Assembly: GCA_016508695.1 (NCBI GenBank)
Contig: VNKQ01000004.1
Span: forward strand, 1,116,001-1,180,000
Reading direction: 5' to 3'
Source of the DNA: Hyphodiscus hymeniophilus
Lineage: Eukaryota > Ascomycota > Leotiomycetes > Helotiales > Hyphodiscaceae
Length of the DNA stretch: 64,000 bases
Below the pieces are notes generated by a model, which was given only the letters and a program-made list of their open reading frames with translations, made no database searches and was not told the origin of the DNA. Positions 10,156 through 21,792 of this stretch are shown piece after piece. How positions within the stretch are numbered: the first letter of the stretch is position 1; each line of letters starts with the position of its first letter. Both the position numbers and the translations under genes were made by a program.

Positions 10156-11978
10156 TCATTTAATATCGGACAAAGTGAGAACATCCATGTCCACCTTCTT
10201 ATACCTCACTTGCCACTTCACTAACTTCTCGACATCCACTACGCCAACATACAACGTTGGCAGAGCCAACAACCTCTCTTTTCCGTCTAGGGCCATGGTT
10301 GCAATTGCCGGTAAAGTCCACCTAATGTCCCCAGGTGCAAGTTCCGACAGCAGTTTTTGAACTTTGTACCGCTTCCCTTTCCACAAAGAAGACCTTTTTA
10401 CACCAGCAAGATCAAGTTTGTTGAAAGGACGAACGACTAATACTTCATTCGATAGATTTTGGACACGGATCCAGAATCTCCCGTCATACAAATTCCACGA
10501 AGACCAATCCGTGGGGGCCAAAGATTTTGGGTTCCTTGGAATCTCAAACCTGGGCAATGCTGCTGTGACTTTGTATGGTTGCCGTGATACAAGCCACTCG
10601 CACTTTTCCAAGAGCCGATAGCCCCGATGCAACCTTGGAGGTGAGTTGAACTTGAATTGAAGGCCAGCTACAGTGAAAGTGGTGGACAGTGGAGATGCTT
10701 CCGCATTACGGAACCATTCCGGAAAGACTCTTTCAACGGCTCTGAGCAACGATGACAATTTGACGTGCTCTTGTGGAGTGACAAGCATGACTATGCGGCG
10801 AATCAGCGCAGCAGCAGCATATTTGCCGTCAACCTCCACTCGAGATCGATCGTACTGACCTAGGTTCACAAAGCGAACCCTCAGTGTTCCGGGACTAGTC
10901 TCCAGCTTAACAGAGCTTCGACGTAGCCAGGTGTTCGTGACATTGAGAGTGGCTCTTTTCGCTATCCGGGCCATTGTGGATAGCTCTAAAAGAGCAGGTT
11001 TTGACAATGTGGCAGGTAGAGCATGATTTTTGTACAAATGCCTAATGGCGTTCCTCATAGTAACAGTTGGGTCTTTGTTGGTGTGGTCTTCGAACCACTT
11101 CATCCCATCTTCCTGGCATGTGGCTATTAGGCTTTCCTTGGTGAACTCTAGTAAAGGTCTGTAGACTTTCACGCCTCCGGATTCGCCTTCGAGAGGAGCC
11201 ACAGGAGTTGGCATCGTATTTGAACCCAGCACACTTCGGGTCCATACCTTGTGAGCTTTATTTACTCCTCCACTTTCATGAACACCATATAAGCCATAGC
11301 ACTCTGGAATCTCGGTACATTTTGGGATTCCAGTCAGTCCAGCCATACTATGACCATTAATAAGTCTCATCATCACAGTCTCGGCTTGATCGTCTTGATG
11401 TTGGGCGAGAAACAGAGAACTGATGCCCAAGTCCCTACATGCCGTACCCAGTGCTTGAAATCGATATTTCCTTGCCAGAGACTCGAAGTTTGGCAGGTCC
11501 GCAGGCTTCTCTTGCCCGAGCCAATCTATCTTCAATAGCTTTGTTGGAATGTCTCGTGCCTCCAGTATTTCTGACACAGCTTGAGCTTCTAAGTTGCTGC
11601 CCTTCCGAACTCCATGATCTACCACGAATGCCTGAAACTTAATTGCTTTTGAAAGTGGAGTACCAGTGATATTTTTGTTGTAATCTGCTTGTAGTGATGA
11701 CCGTAGTGTATCGTATGGGATCCGTTGGATTTGGGAGCACAGAGACGCCAGAGCCATAGAATCAACCCCACCACTCACGGCGAGACCTTCGAACAAAACA
11801 TCAGCATCCAGACTGTCAGAGTAGATTGTCTCGGGCTAGCAGATCACATACCAAAAGTACATCCGTGCTTGTGGGAGCCTGCTGTTTCCCATGTCGAGAG
11901 AAGGGCATTGGCGAACTCAGTCGCAGGAATAGGATTGAAGCGTTTAGGAGCCGTCAAGAACCTTGAGCTGAAGCCCAT
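10156..11978 (-). CDS. tRNA(Ile)-lysidine synthase-like PP-loop protein
   Basis: Exons on the minus strand are 11852..11978 and 10156..11786 (intron 65 nt, donor GTATGT), giving 585 residues. The PP-loop ATP-binding motif SGGVDS lies at residues 47-52, just after the splice join. It is followed by the TilS-type segments AFVVDHGVRKGSN, LFLAQHQDDQAETV and KWFEDHTN. TilS converts C34 of tRNA-Ile(CAU) to lysidine so that it reads AUA. In fungi the expected place is the mitochondrion, but my model shows only a modest presequence (MGFSSRFLTAPKRF), so targeting is an inference. The long C-terminal half (about residues 300-585) is not recognisable to me. The gene is divergent from PET8, 261 bp away. 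Confidence 0.85.
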
Positions 11979-12239
11979 TCCATTCTTGCTACTCGGATTA
12001 TTCTCCCAAGAGATTGTTGAAAGCGAATAGAGAGGTTGTGGATCTTCGGCGCGGTTGCTAATTTTCCGGCGCGTGCTCTCTCAAAAAAAAATTATGTTGA
12101 TGAGCTCCATCCTCAGTTTCGTCACTACTCAACCACCATGCGATTCTACTCTTTGTGCTGGACTCGGCCTCGGCCACGACTATAGAGATATCCACAAACA
12201 CCCAGAAACTCCGCTTTCGTCCATTCATGGGATACCAAG
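11979..12239. promoter_or_regulatory. Compact bidirectional promoter, TilS-like gene and PET8
   Basis: A 261-bp divergent region between two genes of predicted mitochondrial role. It contains a run of nine A at 12083-12091, the kind of rigid tract that commonly keeps nucleosomes off yeast promoters. That the two genes are co-expressed is only an inference from the layout. Confidence 0.6.
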
Positions 12240-13100
12240 ATGTCCTCCCAAGCCCCCACTGCTTTCTCCACTGCTCTACTCTCTGGAGCTCTGGCAGGCA
12301 CAACAGTTGACCTCTCTCTCTACCCTCTCGACACCCTAAAGACACGACTCCAATCCTCGTCCGGCTTCCTTACCTCCGGAGGCTTCACGGGAATCTACCG
12401 CGGCGTGGGAAGCGCAATCATTGGATCTGCACCAGGCGCTGCACTGTTTTTCTGTACATATGAATATGCAAAGGATTTCCTGTCAGCGAGACGGAAAGCG
12501 AAGGAGCTTACTGAAGGGCAGGTTTCAGAATGGACGGCTCCGATTGAACATATGCTTGCTGCAAGCCTGGGAGAGGTGGCCGCCTGTGCGGTTCGAGTGC
12601 CGACGGAGGTGGTGAAGCAGAGGGCTCAGGCAGGGATGCATGCTTCTTCGATGTTGACTCTGAAGGCAATACTGGGGCAGTATCGCGCTATTGGTGTTTC
12701 CGGTGTCTGGATGGAAGTATATCGGGGGTGGTCTGTCACGATCATGAGAGAAGTCCCCTTCACGGTTATACAATTCCCGTTGTGGGAGTCTATGAAAGAA
12801 TATCGGAGGAGAACTTCGGGGAAGGATGGCATCAGTGCATTTGAAAGTGCGTTGTTTGGGAGTGCTTCTGGTGCTATTGCTGCGGGCGTTACGACCCCTC
12901 TGGACGTTTTGAAGACCAGAATGATGTTGGCAAAGGAGAAGAAGGCTATGATACCTCTGCTGAAAGATATAATGGCAACTAGTGGTCCAAGGGCTTTCTT
13001 CGCTGGCATTGGACCTCGAGTACTTTGGATTAGTGCCGGTGGTGCTATTTTCCTGGGATCATATCAATGGGCTTACAACCGCCTGTCTGTTGAGGAGTGA
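12240..13100 (+). CDS. PET8: Mitochondrial S-adenosylmethionine carrier
   Basis: A single exon of 286 residues. Three carrier repeats are seen with signatures YPLDTLKTRLQ (about residues 28-38), VPTEVVKQR (about 121-129) and TPLDVLKTRM (about 219-228), and the typical FTGIYRGVGS and FAGIGPRVLW loops. The N-terminal repeat with LLSGALAGTTVDL is characteristic of the Pet8/Sam5 branch. That branch imports S-adenosylmethionine into the matrix in exchange for S-adenosylhomocysteine, feeding tRNA and quinone methylation and biotin and lipoate synthesis. Length is normal for the family. It sits head to head with the lysidine synthase-like gene. Confidence 0.93.
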   Translation: MSSQAPTAFSTALLSGALAGTTVDLSLYPLDTLKTRLQSSSGFLTSGGFTGIYRGVGSAIIGSAPGAALFFCTYEYAKDFLSARRKAKELTEGQVSEWTAPIEHMLAASLGEVAACAVRVPTEVVKQRAQAGMHASSMLTLKAILGQYRAIGVSGVWMEVYRGWSVTIMREVPFTVIQFPLWESMKEYRRRTSGKDGISAFESALFGSASGAIAAGVTTPLDVLKTRMMLAKEKKAMIPLLKDIMATSGPRAFFAGIGPRVLWISAGGAIFLGSYQWAYNRLSVEE

Positions 13101-13324
13101 TTATAGCATGCACGAAGTGAAAGGCTAGATTTGCATAGACACGGCATATGTGGTACATAGAGATTTAATACAACCCGACTCAATCGAGCGCTCATGAGGC
13201 GACATGTTACCCAAAAGCTTATGTGAAGTAATATGCAGCATGATCCAGACAGTCAGACTCGATTAAGGCCAGAATGGCTATGTGGCTTAGAAATATCCAA
13301 ATCGCATTTGCAACAAGTAGAGGA

Positions 13325-16300
13325 TCATGTCGCCGAAGCTGGTTGTGATGTGGTCATAGAAGACTCGGTCAAAGACTCCGGCTCCGGCTCCTTCTCATAC
13401 TTTATAGGCTTTCGACCATTACTTTTGTAATATAACATTACGTCTGCTCCACCCTTCCAGACATGTGCTCGAAGAGTGGCAAGGCTCATTGATATTGGCA
13501 ATTTCTGGGAACAGTTTAGATGCGGGAAGCCAAGCGAATGGAGACAATACTGACCTGGTCATAGCAGTATAGTTCGAGGTATTCCTCAGGCTTTAGTGCA
13601 TTAGGATCAGGTTCCTCTGGTGCGGCCTCGATGCGCTCTGCAACATAAGCCAATATCTTCTTCACACGCAACATCCTATTGGCATTCAAGCGCGAATTGC
13701 CATCCGGCCCAGCGATGCTTGGTAGAATATCTTTCCATGGCTGTAAGACAAATGAAACCTTGATAGGTTCTTTCAAAGGAATTTTATTCTGCTCGTATGT
13801 CAGTTTGGGGTTTCCTGCGCTATTCCGAAGTGAAACATGCCCTTAAAAGTACCTCTCCAAGCCACATAGGTGCTCGCTCTTCGATCAGACTTGCATCCTC
13901 CCCAACGGTCGCAACGGTGCCTCGATAGAGGTCTGCACTTCCTCCTGAGGTTTCTTCCTGGATGATTACCGTAGTCAATGGCGGTGGCTTCAGCACTGGC
14001 GCCTCGTTTGGCAGGCTCGGCGTGATCCCACTCTCAACCTGCTGTTCCGGATTCTCTTGCACAGCCTTTTCGTAGTCATTTCTGATCTTTTGTACGACGC
14101 CAAAAAAACAGTCGTCGACCTCCTTTTCTTTATCGCCATTATCCGAGGTTTCTGAGCCGTCTTCAACTTTTTCGTCCACGACAACTGGTTTCTCCGTGTT
14201 CACTGATGTAGAACGTCCAAGCTTCTTGCTTCCAAAAGACATTCCCATGCGAAACTTCTTTCCAAAAGCGCCGCTACTGTCCTTACCGTTTGTAGCCTTA
14301 TCGGTGTCAGATGGAGATTTTGGAGCTTTGCTGTCTTGGGGCTCTGTCGAGGTCGCAGGCTTGCTGATGGGCTCAGAAGCTATGGGTGCACTCGAAAAAT
14401 AGTCACCACTCTTATCAGCAGATGTACGGCTGACCTGAGAAGCACGTTTGTCAAGAGGGGCTCCATCTTCAGGAACGCCTGGTAAGTGATTGAGAGGAGC
14501 TGGCGTCGCAACACCTATACCCATACCGGGAGTCATTGGGTAGGAATTTCCATTCGCCTTGGGAGTGACGGCAGAACCTGAGCTATCCTGCCAATTAGCC
14601 ATAGGTGATGCAGGTAGTTGAATTGACATCGGCGGGTTAGCACGCTGGCCACTCTTCTTGGTATTTTCATCAAGCTGCTTGCGGAAGCCTTCATCTCTCT
14701 TGATCATCTCATCAACAAGCCTGGAGAATATGTGTCGCAGGACCCACTTTCCAAGGTTTACTAGAAGGAGTCAGTATCTCAAGCAGCTCGAGATCGAGAG
14801 CTACTGACTTCTTTGATCGTCGCGGAATTCAACAGGCTCTTCCAGTTGAAGTTCATCAGCATACATCTCAGCATCGAAGCAGTTGTATTCTTCTAGCACA
14901 ACAGCTAGGCGGCCAGTTCGAGTATCGATTGAGCACCACGGTGCAACAGCTTCCATTGTGTTGACTTCTGGCTCCACGTCTTCAAGATGCCTCTTACCAA
15001 AAGACTGAATAGGAATACACTTTTCACCACAATATCAGCTTCGAGCTAAAAGCTAGTAGCAAGGAGCTTTTACCTTCAACAAATCCCAGAGGAGGACATC
15101 CCCGGCAGTATCCAAAGTCAGGGCTCTCCTTCGATCGTTGAGTAGTTTGTGCTTCACCAATCCATGCTGTCCTTCAATGGTCTCTTCAGGTAGGGCGTGA
15201 ATCGGCACAATAACACCAATATCAGGATCAAGTATGATCTCTGAGCCTTTCCTAGTCAAGGAAGAATAAGCTGTGACAGCGTCAGGGTCTCGGGCCGCAG
15301 AAGTAGGAAACGTCGCTGTGTTCGAGATTCTTAAAACCGACTGCGCCGGAATCTCTTTTTTCGAGTGACCGCTTGTAGCCGGTGGGGATAGATGACTGGG
15401 CCGCGTGGCCGCGCTCGAAGCACGGTGTTGTCTGTATGCTTCTGGTAGTTGGATATCGTCTCCAGTCTCAACGTTTGCCCACCGATTGATAGAGGAACTG
15501 GATGTTGCTGTCCAGATGTAATCTCCAGAAGCAATGACTTTATTCACTCCGTCGTTCTCTTGAGCCACAGCGAGGGATATACCATCATCCATCTCCCCTA
15601 GTGTACCTCTGACATCTGTCTTGACAACCAATCCGGACCGATCAGTACTGTAGAAGATGCCCAGTTGAGGGTCATCAGAGTACATTGACCAGACGCTATC
15701 ATTGTGCATCGTGAGTGTATGCATACATCGTCCAGCCGTGACACTCCATACTTTGACGGTTTGATCAGAGCTGGCTGTCATGATCATGTCTCCGGTCTCG
15801 TTGATAAGAATGTCCCTGACATTATCCGTGTGTCCAACAAACTTCGTCACCCTCTTCCCAGACTTAGGATCCCAAAGTCGCACAATAGCATCTGGGCCCC
15901 CGCTTGCAAGCACGCTTCGGCTCGCACTTAATGCGTATACGGAGCCTTTCTCGCTCTTCTCCTCATCTCCAACTTCGATCTCAAGCTTCTTCCCTGCTCC
16001 ATTGAGATCCCAGAGGCATATGCGTCGATCCAATCCACCAGATGCTACCCACTCTGCATTAGAGCTCGGGCTGGCAAGGCATTTGACATAGTCGGCATGC
16101 TGTCCAATCGTCTGCGGAGCCTCCGATTCATTGGATAGAGGCCTCCATACTCTAACAGTCAAATCAGAGGAAGCTGAAACCAACGCCGTATCATTCTGCG
16201 CAAGTACAATATCATTGACCCAATGTGTGTGAGCCTGAGTCTGTGCCCTGAAAGCTGTGGGCGGGGTTTGGGTCTTAGAGTTCGAGTTTGACGGAGGGTC

Positions 16301-16681
16301 TTCAGGAGAATCGAACGGGTTCTCGAGAGGTATCGTGTTCTTCAAATCGAGGTTTAAGTTCCAGGCGCATATTGCGCCATCTCTTCCTCCAGAGTATCTA
16401 TGCAGCAATTAACTCCTGGCTCTGTTTGGTTCCCCTCGCCAGCCCCCACGTTTGTCCCGAGTGAAATAGGTAGGAAAACGAGCTTACAGAATAGAATGAT
16501 TGCTATCAACTGCAAGACCGTTCACTCCCAGCCGATGTCCGCCAGGAGAATTCGCGAGGGGTAAGACTGTATGCGTACACGAGTAAGCTGCTGGCCCTCA
16601 TGTTGTCTGCGCGGCCCATCTGCGGGGGAATGAGATTGCTAACTGACCGTAACTTATCCTTTGCCTCGCTTTTCTGGCCAT
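13325..16681 (-). CDS. WD40 protein WDR48/Bun107 (deubiquitinase activator)
   Basis: Seven exons on the minus strand: 16648..16681, 16488..16566, 15074..16397, 14809..15004, 13841..14760, 13555..13788 and 13325..13504, giving 988 residues. The N-terminal half is a WD40 propeller (LYSGGRDGAICAW, VSASSDLTVRVW, VASGGLDRRICLWD, LASGGPDAIVRLWD, TASSDQTVKVW). The DUF3337 C-terminal region starts near residue 480 (WCSIDTRTGRLAVVLEE) and resumes after a long Ser/Pro/Lys-rich linker (PMWLGEVLLR, NANRMLRVKKILAYVAERIE, LRAHVWKGGADVMLYYK). WDR48 and Bun107 bind and activate USP1/USP12/Ubp9-type deubiquitinases. The fifth intron (13789..13840) uses a GC donor; only that choice keeps the LLR-NKIPL family sequence. 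Confidence 0.93.
13789..13840 (-). other. GC-AG intron in WDR48
   Basis: A 52-nt intron whose donor reads AGG/GCATGT and whose acceptor reads GAGCAG. Any GT donor nearby would lose the conserved VLLRNKIPL segment or break the frame. Confidence 0.85.
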
Positions 16682-17454
16682 GGCCACTTATCATTGCAAT
16701 CCAATACTCATGCGCGTAAGTAAGTGACCAGCATAGGGATACGCTGTGCGATGATGCTTGAAGTAGAACCTTAAGACGTCTTGAGATGAGAATCCAACCA
16801 GCTACAGTACATTGGGGGACCTGGGCACTCACTGTGGGGGATGACAGGGCAGGACAGGCTAACAGGTTAGGCCAATGCAAGCCGGCTAAAGAAGCAGTTC
16901 CCGGGTAATTGGCCGGTGTAACCGCGTCATCTCAAAGCGATATCAAAAAGGGGTCGTATCATCTTGGACTATAACTTGTCAGGCTATTGGCTGCTTCTAC
17001 GTGTTCTGCGACCTGGTAGCCACATGCTGAAGAGCACAGGCGAGGACCAGACTTTAAAAATCATCATCTGAACCATTCAAATATCTTTGAGCGCTAGACA
17101 ATGCGCCAGAGTTCTTGATTGGAACAGATGCCAGCTCCTTATGAAAGCTGCACAACTATGATAAATCAGCCGTCAATATATCAAGAATATCTTTGACGTC
17201 CTCATTACGGCCTAAGCATCCCATGGCCTCTGTTGGTCGTCCCATTTGTAATGTACTGCACATCCCAGAAAGTCTTGCATCGGCAGCATGTCAATTTCTT
17301 TGCCATCCCATCTCATCCCATCCCGTGCTCAATTGACCAGGGCTTGTCCTTCGTACTCGAATACTCCATGAACCTAAATGGGGCCCAAATCAAATCATCC
17401 CAGGGTATCATTCACGTTCCTTCCCTTGCCCAAACACCTTGAAATTCAAAAATC
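16682..17454. other. Intergenic region upstream of WDR48 and downstream of ULP1
   Basis: No gene is seen. A CATCCCAT-type short repetition occurs around 17305-17330. One minus frame (16506-16880) only overlaps the first exons of WDR48 in another frame. Confidence 0.5.
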
Positions 17455-19167
17455 CTACAATCCACTATTTGCCCAATCAAAGTCCCCGCGAAAGCCTCTA
17501 TTGAGTAGAACCGCCGCGATATTCTTCCGTTGCTGTGTCATATCCATTTCGGTATAGCATAGAGTGTCAAGCCCAAAGGCTACGCAGAAGGCATTCGTGC
17601 ACAAGAAAACACCACAGTCAAAGCCATTGTTCTGCTCGGCAGAAGTAGTTCTGGGTGTTGTCCACTCTTCTTCGACGTAGGAATCTTTGAGCTGAAACTT
17701 GAGAAAGCTCCGCATAAGTTGGACGAAGGGGGCCGCACTACCTCCAAAGCTGTCGAAATATTCGATAGTCTTGGCTACGGGCCGGACAACGCCAACCGTC
17801 CAATGGCTCCCCTTGCAGATGGGTACAAACATAGTGTCTACCTCCATAAGGGATTTGCCATGGGCCTTTTTCCTCCGCATAAGGCGATCCAATTGAGCCG
17901 GGCCCTTGTCTCGAAGAGTGTTGAAAAAGAAGCTGTTGTGCGCAAGGAATTTTGGTACCTCGGAAATACGCTCGCCGGAGGTCTTAGCCTCTAATGATGC
18001 TGCTATGTTTGCTGCGTCCTCAATCCATTCAAGATAGGCATTAATGATCTCATCATTCAGCCAACTGCTATTTCCGAGAAGTGTTGCGAAATCTTTGGCC
18101 CTGAGCTCTGTCCCTTTGATGGCTTTTACAAGGACTCTCGAGGGGTCGTGTTCAGATCTGGCGGCGCGAACTTTATTCTCCCAGCCTTCGTCAAGAGGTT
18201 GTACTAAAGGCCTCAAGGGGTTGCGCCGAGTCAGTCGACGCTGCTTTGCAGCTCGCAGAGCTGCCGCCTTCGCGTTCGCTGCACGCTCCTTTGCCTTTTT
18301 TTCAAGAAGATCTCTTTGAAACCGTGAGACCGCAAGCCCCAATTTCTCCTCTCGATCCTCAGGAGTCACAAGTAGTCCTTCTAGCCTTTTCGTAATATCA
18401 CCATCGTCAACTGCTTGTGTTAAGTGAGTCGGTCTGGAGAGTGAGTCTGGAGTTCGGGGTAGCCCAAGTCGAGCACCCTGGCGTGTATGGGGTTCCGGTG
18501 ACATGGATTGTGGCGTTCTTGGTGACGGTATTTCATAAGAATGTCTGCGGCTTTTGTAGTCTTGCTTTTTGCTGCTCTCCTCATCCTCGGATTCCTCAGG
18601 TGTTCTCGACCATTGACTTTTCGAAGTCTTGCCCAGGTCCAGCAAGTCCAGGTTTGGGGGAGCCCAGAAGTCATCATTGCGCTTTGCATAATCCTCATCC
18701 GTCTGACAGCCTTTGTAGTCGACCATACCTCGGCCAGCTTGATGGTCGCCGTGAACGGCAGAGATTGTCTTCGCGGACTTGGTGCGTCGAATCATTTGAC
18801 GTTTAACTGAAGTTGTACCATCTCGTCTTTGTTTGTGGGTTTCTTTGTGAATATCCGCGATGACTGTGGCTTTGTTAGTATCTGACTTTCTTTGAGTGTT
18901 GGATTGTAAATACATTCACTGGATGTTTGGGGCATAATCGCTGAAGCTGAAGTGGTCTGGATGGTCAAGCTGTTGTAGACGTATCTCAACCAGGACCAGG
19001 ACAGCGTCCCGGAAAAGAAGTTCTTCATGTAGAAGGAAGGTGTTTGTTCGGGCTACTATGTGTAAGTGATTATTGATGGCGCCATGGAATGAGCGCACCC
19101 GTACCTCCACCAGATTGGCCGAAGATCTGCAAAGCTCCTGCGAAGCTTTTCGCTTGAGGCCACTCAT
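17455..19167 (-). CDS. ULP1: SUMO protease, Ulp1 family
   Basis: Exons on the minus strand are 19105..19167, 18920..19052 and 17455..18863, giving 534 residues. The C48 cysteine protease domain fills the C-terminal 230 residues, with WLNDEIINAYLEW, then catalytic His419 (GSHWTV), Asp436 (YFDSFGG), Gln476 (EQNNGFDCG) and Cys482. It matures SUMO and removes it from conjugates, in yeast at the nuclear pore. The N-terminus is basic and of low complexity with a long charged helix (about 210-240). Intron 2 (56 nt) has a perfect TACTAAC branch site. Intron 1 ends in TAGTAG, where only the second AG gives an open frame. The catalytic domain is certain, the first two exons less so. Confidence 0.9.
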
Positions 19168-19740
19168 GTCGAGGAGTGGGCCAGGCGATCAGTCTTTGTA
19201 TCTGGGTTCTGCATTTGGATTCTGGAGGTCTGATGAGGTCGTTGAAATACGTTGGTCGATTGTCGTCGAGTTTGTGCTGCTGGGGAGGCAAAGACAAACA
19301 AGGTTTGCGACTGGGAAGCTGATTAAGGTTTAGCACTAGTCCAGTCATGGGCAAATTCGACTGCCATCTGGTGATCCGAGGACGCGAACGGTATTGGAAA
19401 GTGAAAGAAAATGTTATAATTCCTTCAACAAAATTTGAAGTCAAGCTATTGGTTTACTAGCATTATAAACGATTTCCGATCCCTCTCCAAGTTCAAGGGT
19501 ATAGTGGAAGTGCCCCCACGAAGATACTTGTAGTCCCTTGTCACAAACAAGTGAGCCATTGAGCATATTCCTAGGTGATCTCAACTGTAGTGGCACAATA
19601 ATCTGTGTAAAATTGTCTATGCATTCAAAATCTCTTGAGATATTTCAGGGATCAAATTATCACAATAATGTATCGACAACGGCGAGGTTAATTTCAAGGC
19701 CTTGTAGGCAAGGCATTTACGCGATTCTATTATACACTCA
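19168..19740. other. Intergenic region, no confident feature
   Basis: This lies between the ULP1 start and the 3' end of the flavoprotein gene. A minus frame of 124 codons (19070-19444) runs across the ULP1 first exon in another frame. It does not match the exon joins I favour, so it is left out. Confidence 0.5.
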
Positions 19741-21792
19741 TCATAACTGCGCTCGAGGATCTCCCAGCTTGTTCGTCGAACAAAAGCTTCCAAAATACGT
19801 GTTCAACGCATCCACAGTTTCACTTCCCTCCACTAAGCTGACAACAATACCAACATAGCCGTCCGGCCTAACTACAATGACGCCTCCTCTATCTTGATCG
19901 AGTCCCATCTTGGCATGTGCCGCTGCTTTGGCATCTGGTACCCTTTGATCCCAGATGTCGTCAGCGTAGACATGATCTCTGTACCTGGCCAAAACTTCAG
20001 GGACATCTCTCGATATCTCGAGATCGCTCCTTTTACTCGCAAAAACAGTGCAGAATGTGAAAAAGTGACTGTGAGGGTTGTGGCATTCGTGATGAGATAC
20101 TGAGTCGATATCACGCCGCAGATATGTACTTAAGAAGGAATTTTTCTTGTTGAGATTGAGTGCAAAATCCTGGAGAGCTTGACTTGTTGACGATGGCTTT
20201 CCTGCAAACACGTAGACTCTAAACGCTCCGTTGACAGGAATCTCTTGTTCAAGATGGACTACATTCGCATCAACAACCCGAGTGACGTTGGAGTTTATCA
20301 GAATCCGTCCCGTCCGGTTCTTGTTCCCTTTAGGGTTAATGATGCTTGCTTTGGCAGGATGTGATGGCGACCAGTTGAGAGAGTTCGAGTCGTAGGCTAC
20401 TCCATATCCACTAGTGAATTCGCACGACTCCTTGAACGTCTTGATGAACTGATTTTCTTCCTCTTCCTCTGGTTTCTTCGTTTCGGTTGCAGCGGCTACG
20501 TCTTTCGCCGCGGGAGGCCGTTGGGAAAACAACGCAGCATACTTGGCATCGAAATTCAGAAGGTTCTCAGCGATGAGCTTTCTCTCGGATTCATAGGTGT
20601 GGAGAATAGACCGATCCGCAAATCCGCCTTCTACGTGGTGAATTTTCCAAGCCAGATTCAGTGCATCCAGGAACGCCGTGTTCATGCCTTGACCAGCTTT
20701 CGGCTGGATCGATCGTTAGTAAGAATGTACGCTGTGGGTAAAAGGCACTCACGCTGTGTGTATGGCAAGCATCGCCGCCCATGAATACTCTATGATCAAG
20801 AGTATACTTCTCTGCAATGCCCTGCCCAATAGGGTACACAGAGTACCACTCGACTCTCTCCCACTCGATCTCATATGGCTGGAGTATCTTCTTTGCTGAA
20901 TTTTGCACCTCTTCTTCCGTTGCCGTTTTCCGTGGGTTCCAGTCCTTGTCTGTAGACGATGCAATTTGGATGTAAAGGCGAACCATGTTGTCCTCTCTGG
21001 GAATGACCATTATTGAGCCGTGTTCTGAATGAATAGTGCATTTCATCTGCAACCACATCTTATTAGCGGATAATCAATATAGTAATCATGAAAGCTTGCC
21101 TTGATATCAGGGAAGTTTGTTTTGACCACTCCATCCATAACACCCCAAACATGTGCGATTGGATCTTTGTGCTTAATGCCAATTTTCAGTTGCTCACGAA
21201 CGAATGACCGTGCGCCTTCACCACTGAATAGGTACTTGGCTCTGACAGTCTCACTCCCCTGGCCTTCGACATGTTCTAATCTCACTTCAACAGGGTACTC
21301 GGGATCGGCCTTCTCGTCCGTGCTAAAACCTGTAATGGTCCAAGGTCTTTGTATTCTCACATTGTTCTTCTCCAAATCCGCAATGAAAACTCTTTCAATC
21401 ATTCCCTGATGTAATAAAGTAGTAAACGGATACCTCGCATCTATGAAGCTCGGACAACTGGCCCACGTTCCGGTCCTGTGTATGCCCTCGCTATTCGAAC
21501 TCGGATCCCAGAACGCCACCTCGTACACTTTTGCCGGAGCGTGTGCCATGATTGCTGGCTTCAATCCCATGTTCCTTAGCAGGTCTAGAGATCGAGGTTG
21601 TATGCCGTCTGCGCGGCCTGTCTTTGTAGGTTCTGGGCGATTGTCGATGTGTTTTATCGTGTACCCCCATCGTGCCAAGCATGTTGAGAGTAGGAGGCCG
21701 ACAGGACCAGCGCCAATAATGACAATATCGTATTTGCTTGATGAGTCCGTCGCATTTCCAATATGTTCTCGAGGTTCCATGCTGGGATCCAT
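19741..21792 (-). CDS. Phenol 2-monooxygenase-like FAD-dependent hydroxylase
   Basis: Exons on the minus strand are 21100..21792, 20753..21046 and 19741..20703, giving 649 residues, normal for the family. The FAD-binding fold starts at residue 22 (DIVIIGAGPVGLLL, with GxGxxG at 27-32). The second FAD motif, VFMGGDACHTHS, continues as PKAGQGMN across the second splice join (about residues 319-337). The C-terminal third is the thioredoxin-like dimerisation domain (RGGVIVVRPDGYVGIVV). Relatives hydroxylate phenols using NADPH and oxygen; the true substrate cannot be read from sequence. The first intron (21047..21099) has a GC donor. I use the first in-frame ATG at 21792; the Met at 21780 is possible. 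No cluster partners are next to it. Confidence 0.92.
21047..21099 (-). other. GC-AG intron in the phenol monooxygenase-like gene
   Basis: A 53-nt intron with donor AAG/GCAAGC, a CGCTAATA branch-like site and acceptor TTGCAG. It joins FPDIK directly to MKCTIHSEHG, which is the expected family order; the unspliced frame stops at once. Confidence 0.9.

Noticed and set aside
19070..19444. Longer first exon for ULP1
   Set aside because: The frame does not connect to the downstream exons through the splice sites that preserve the open frame, whereas the ATG at 19167 does.
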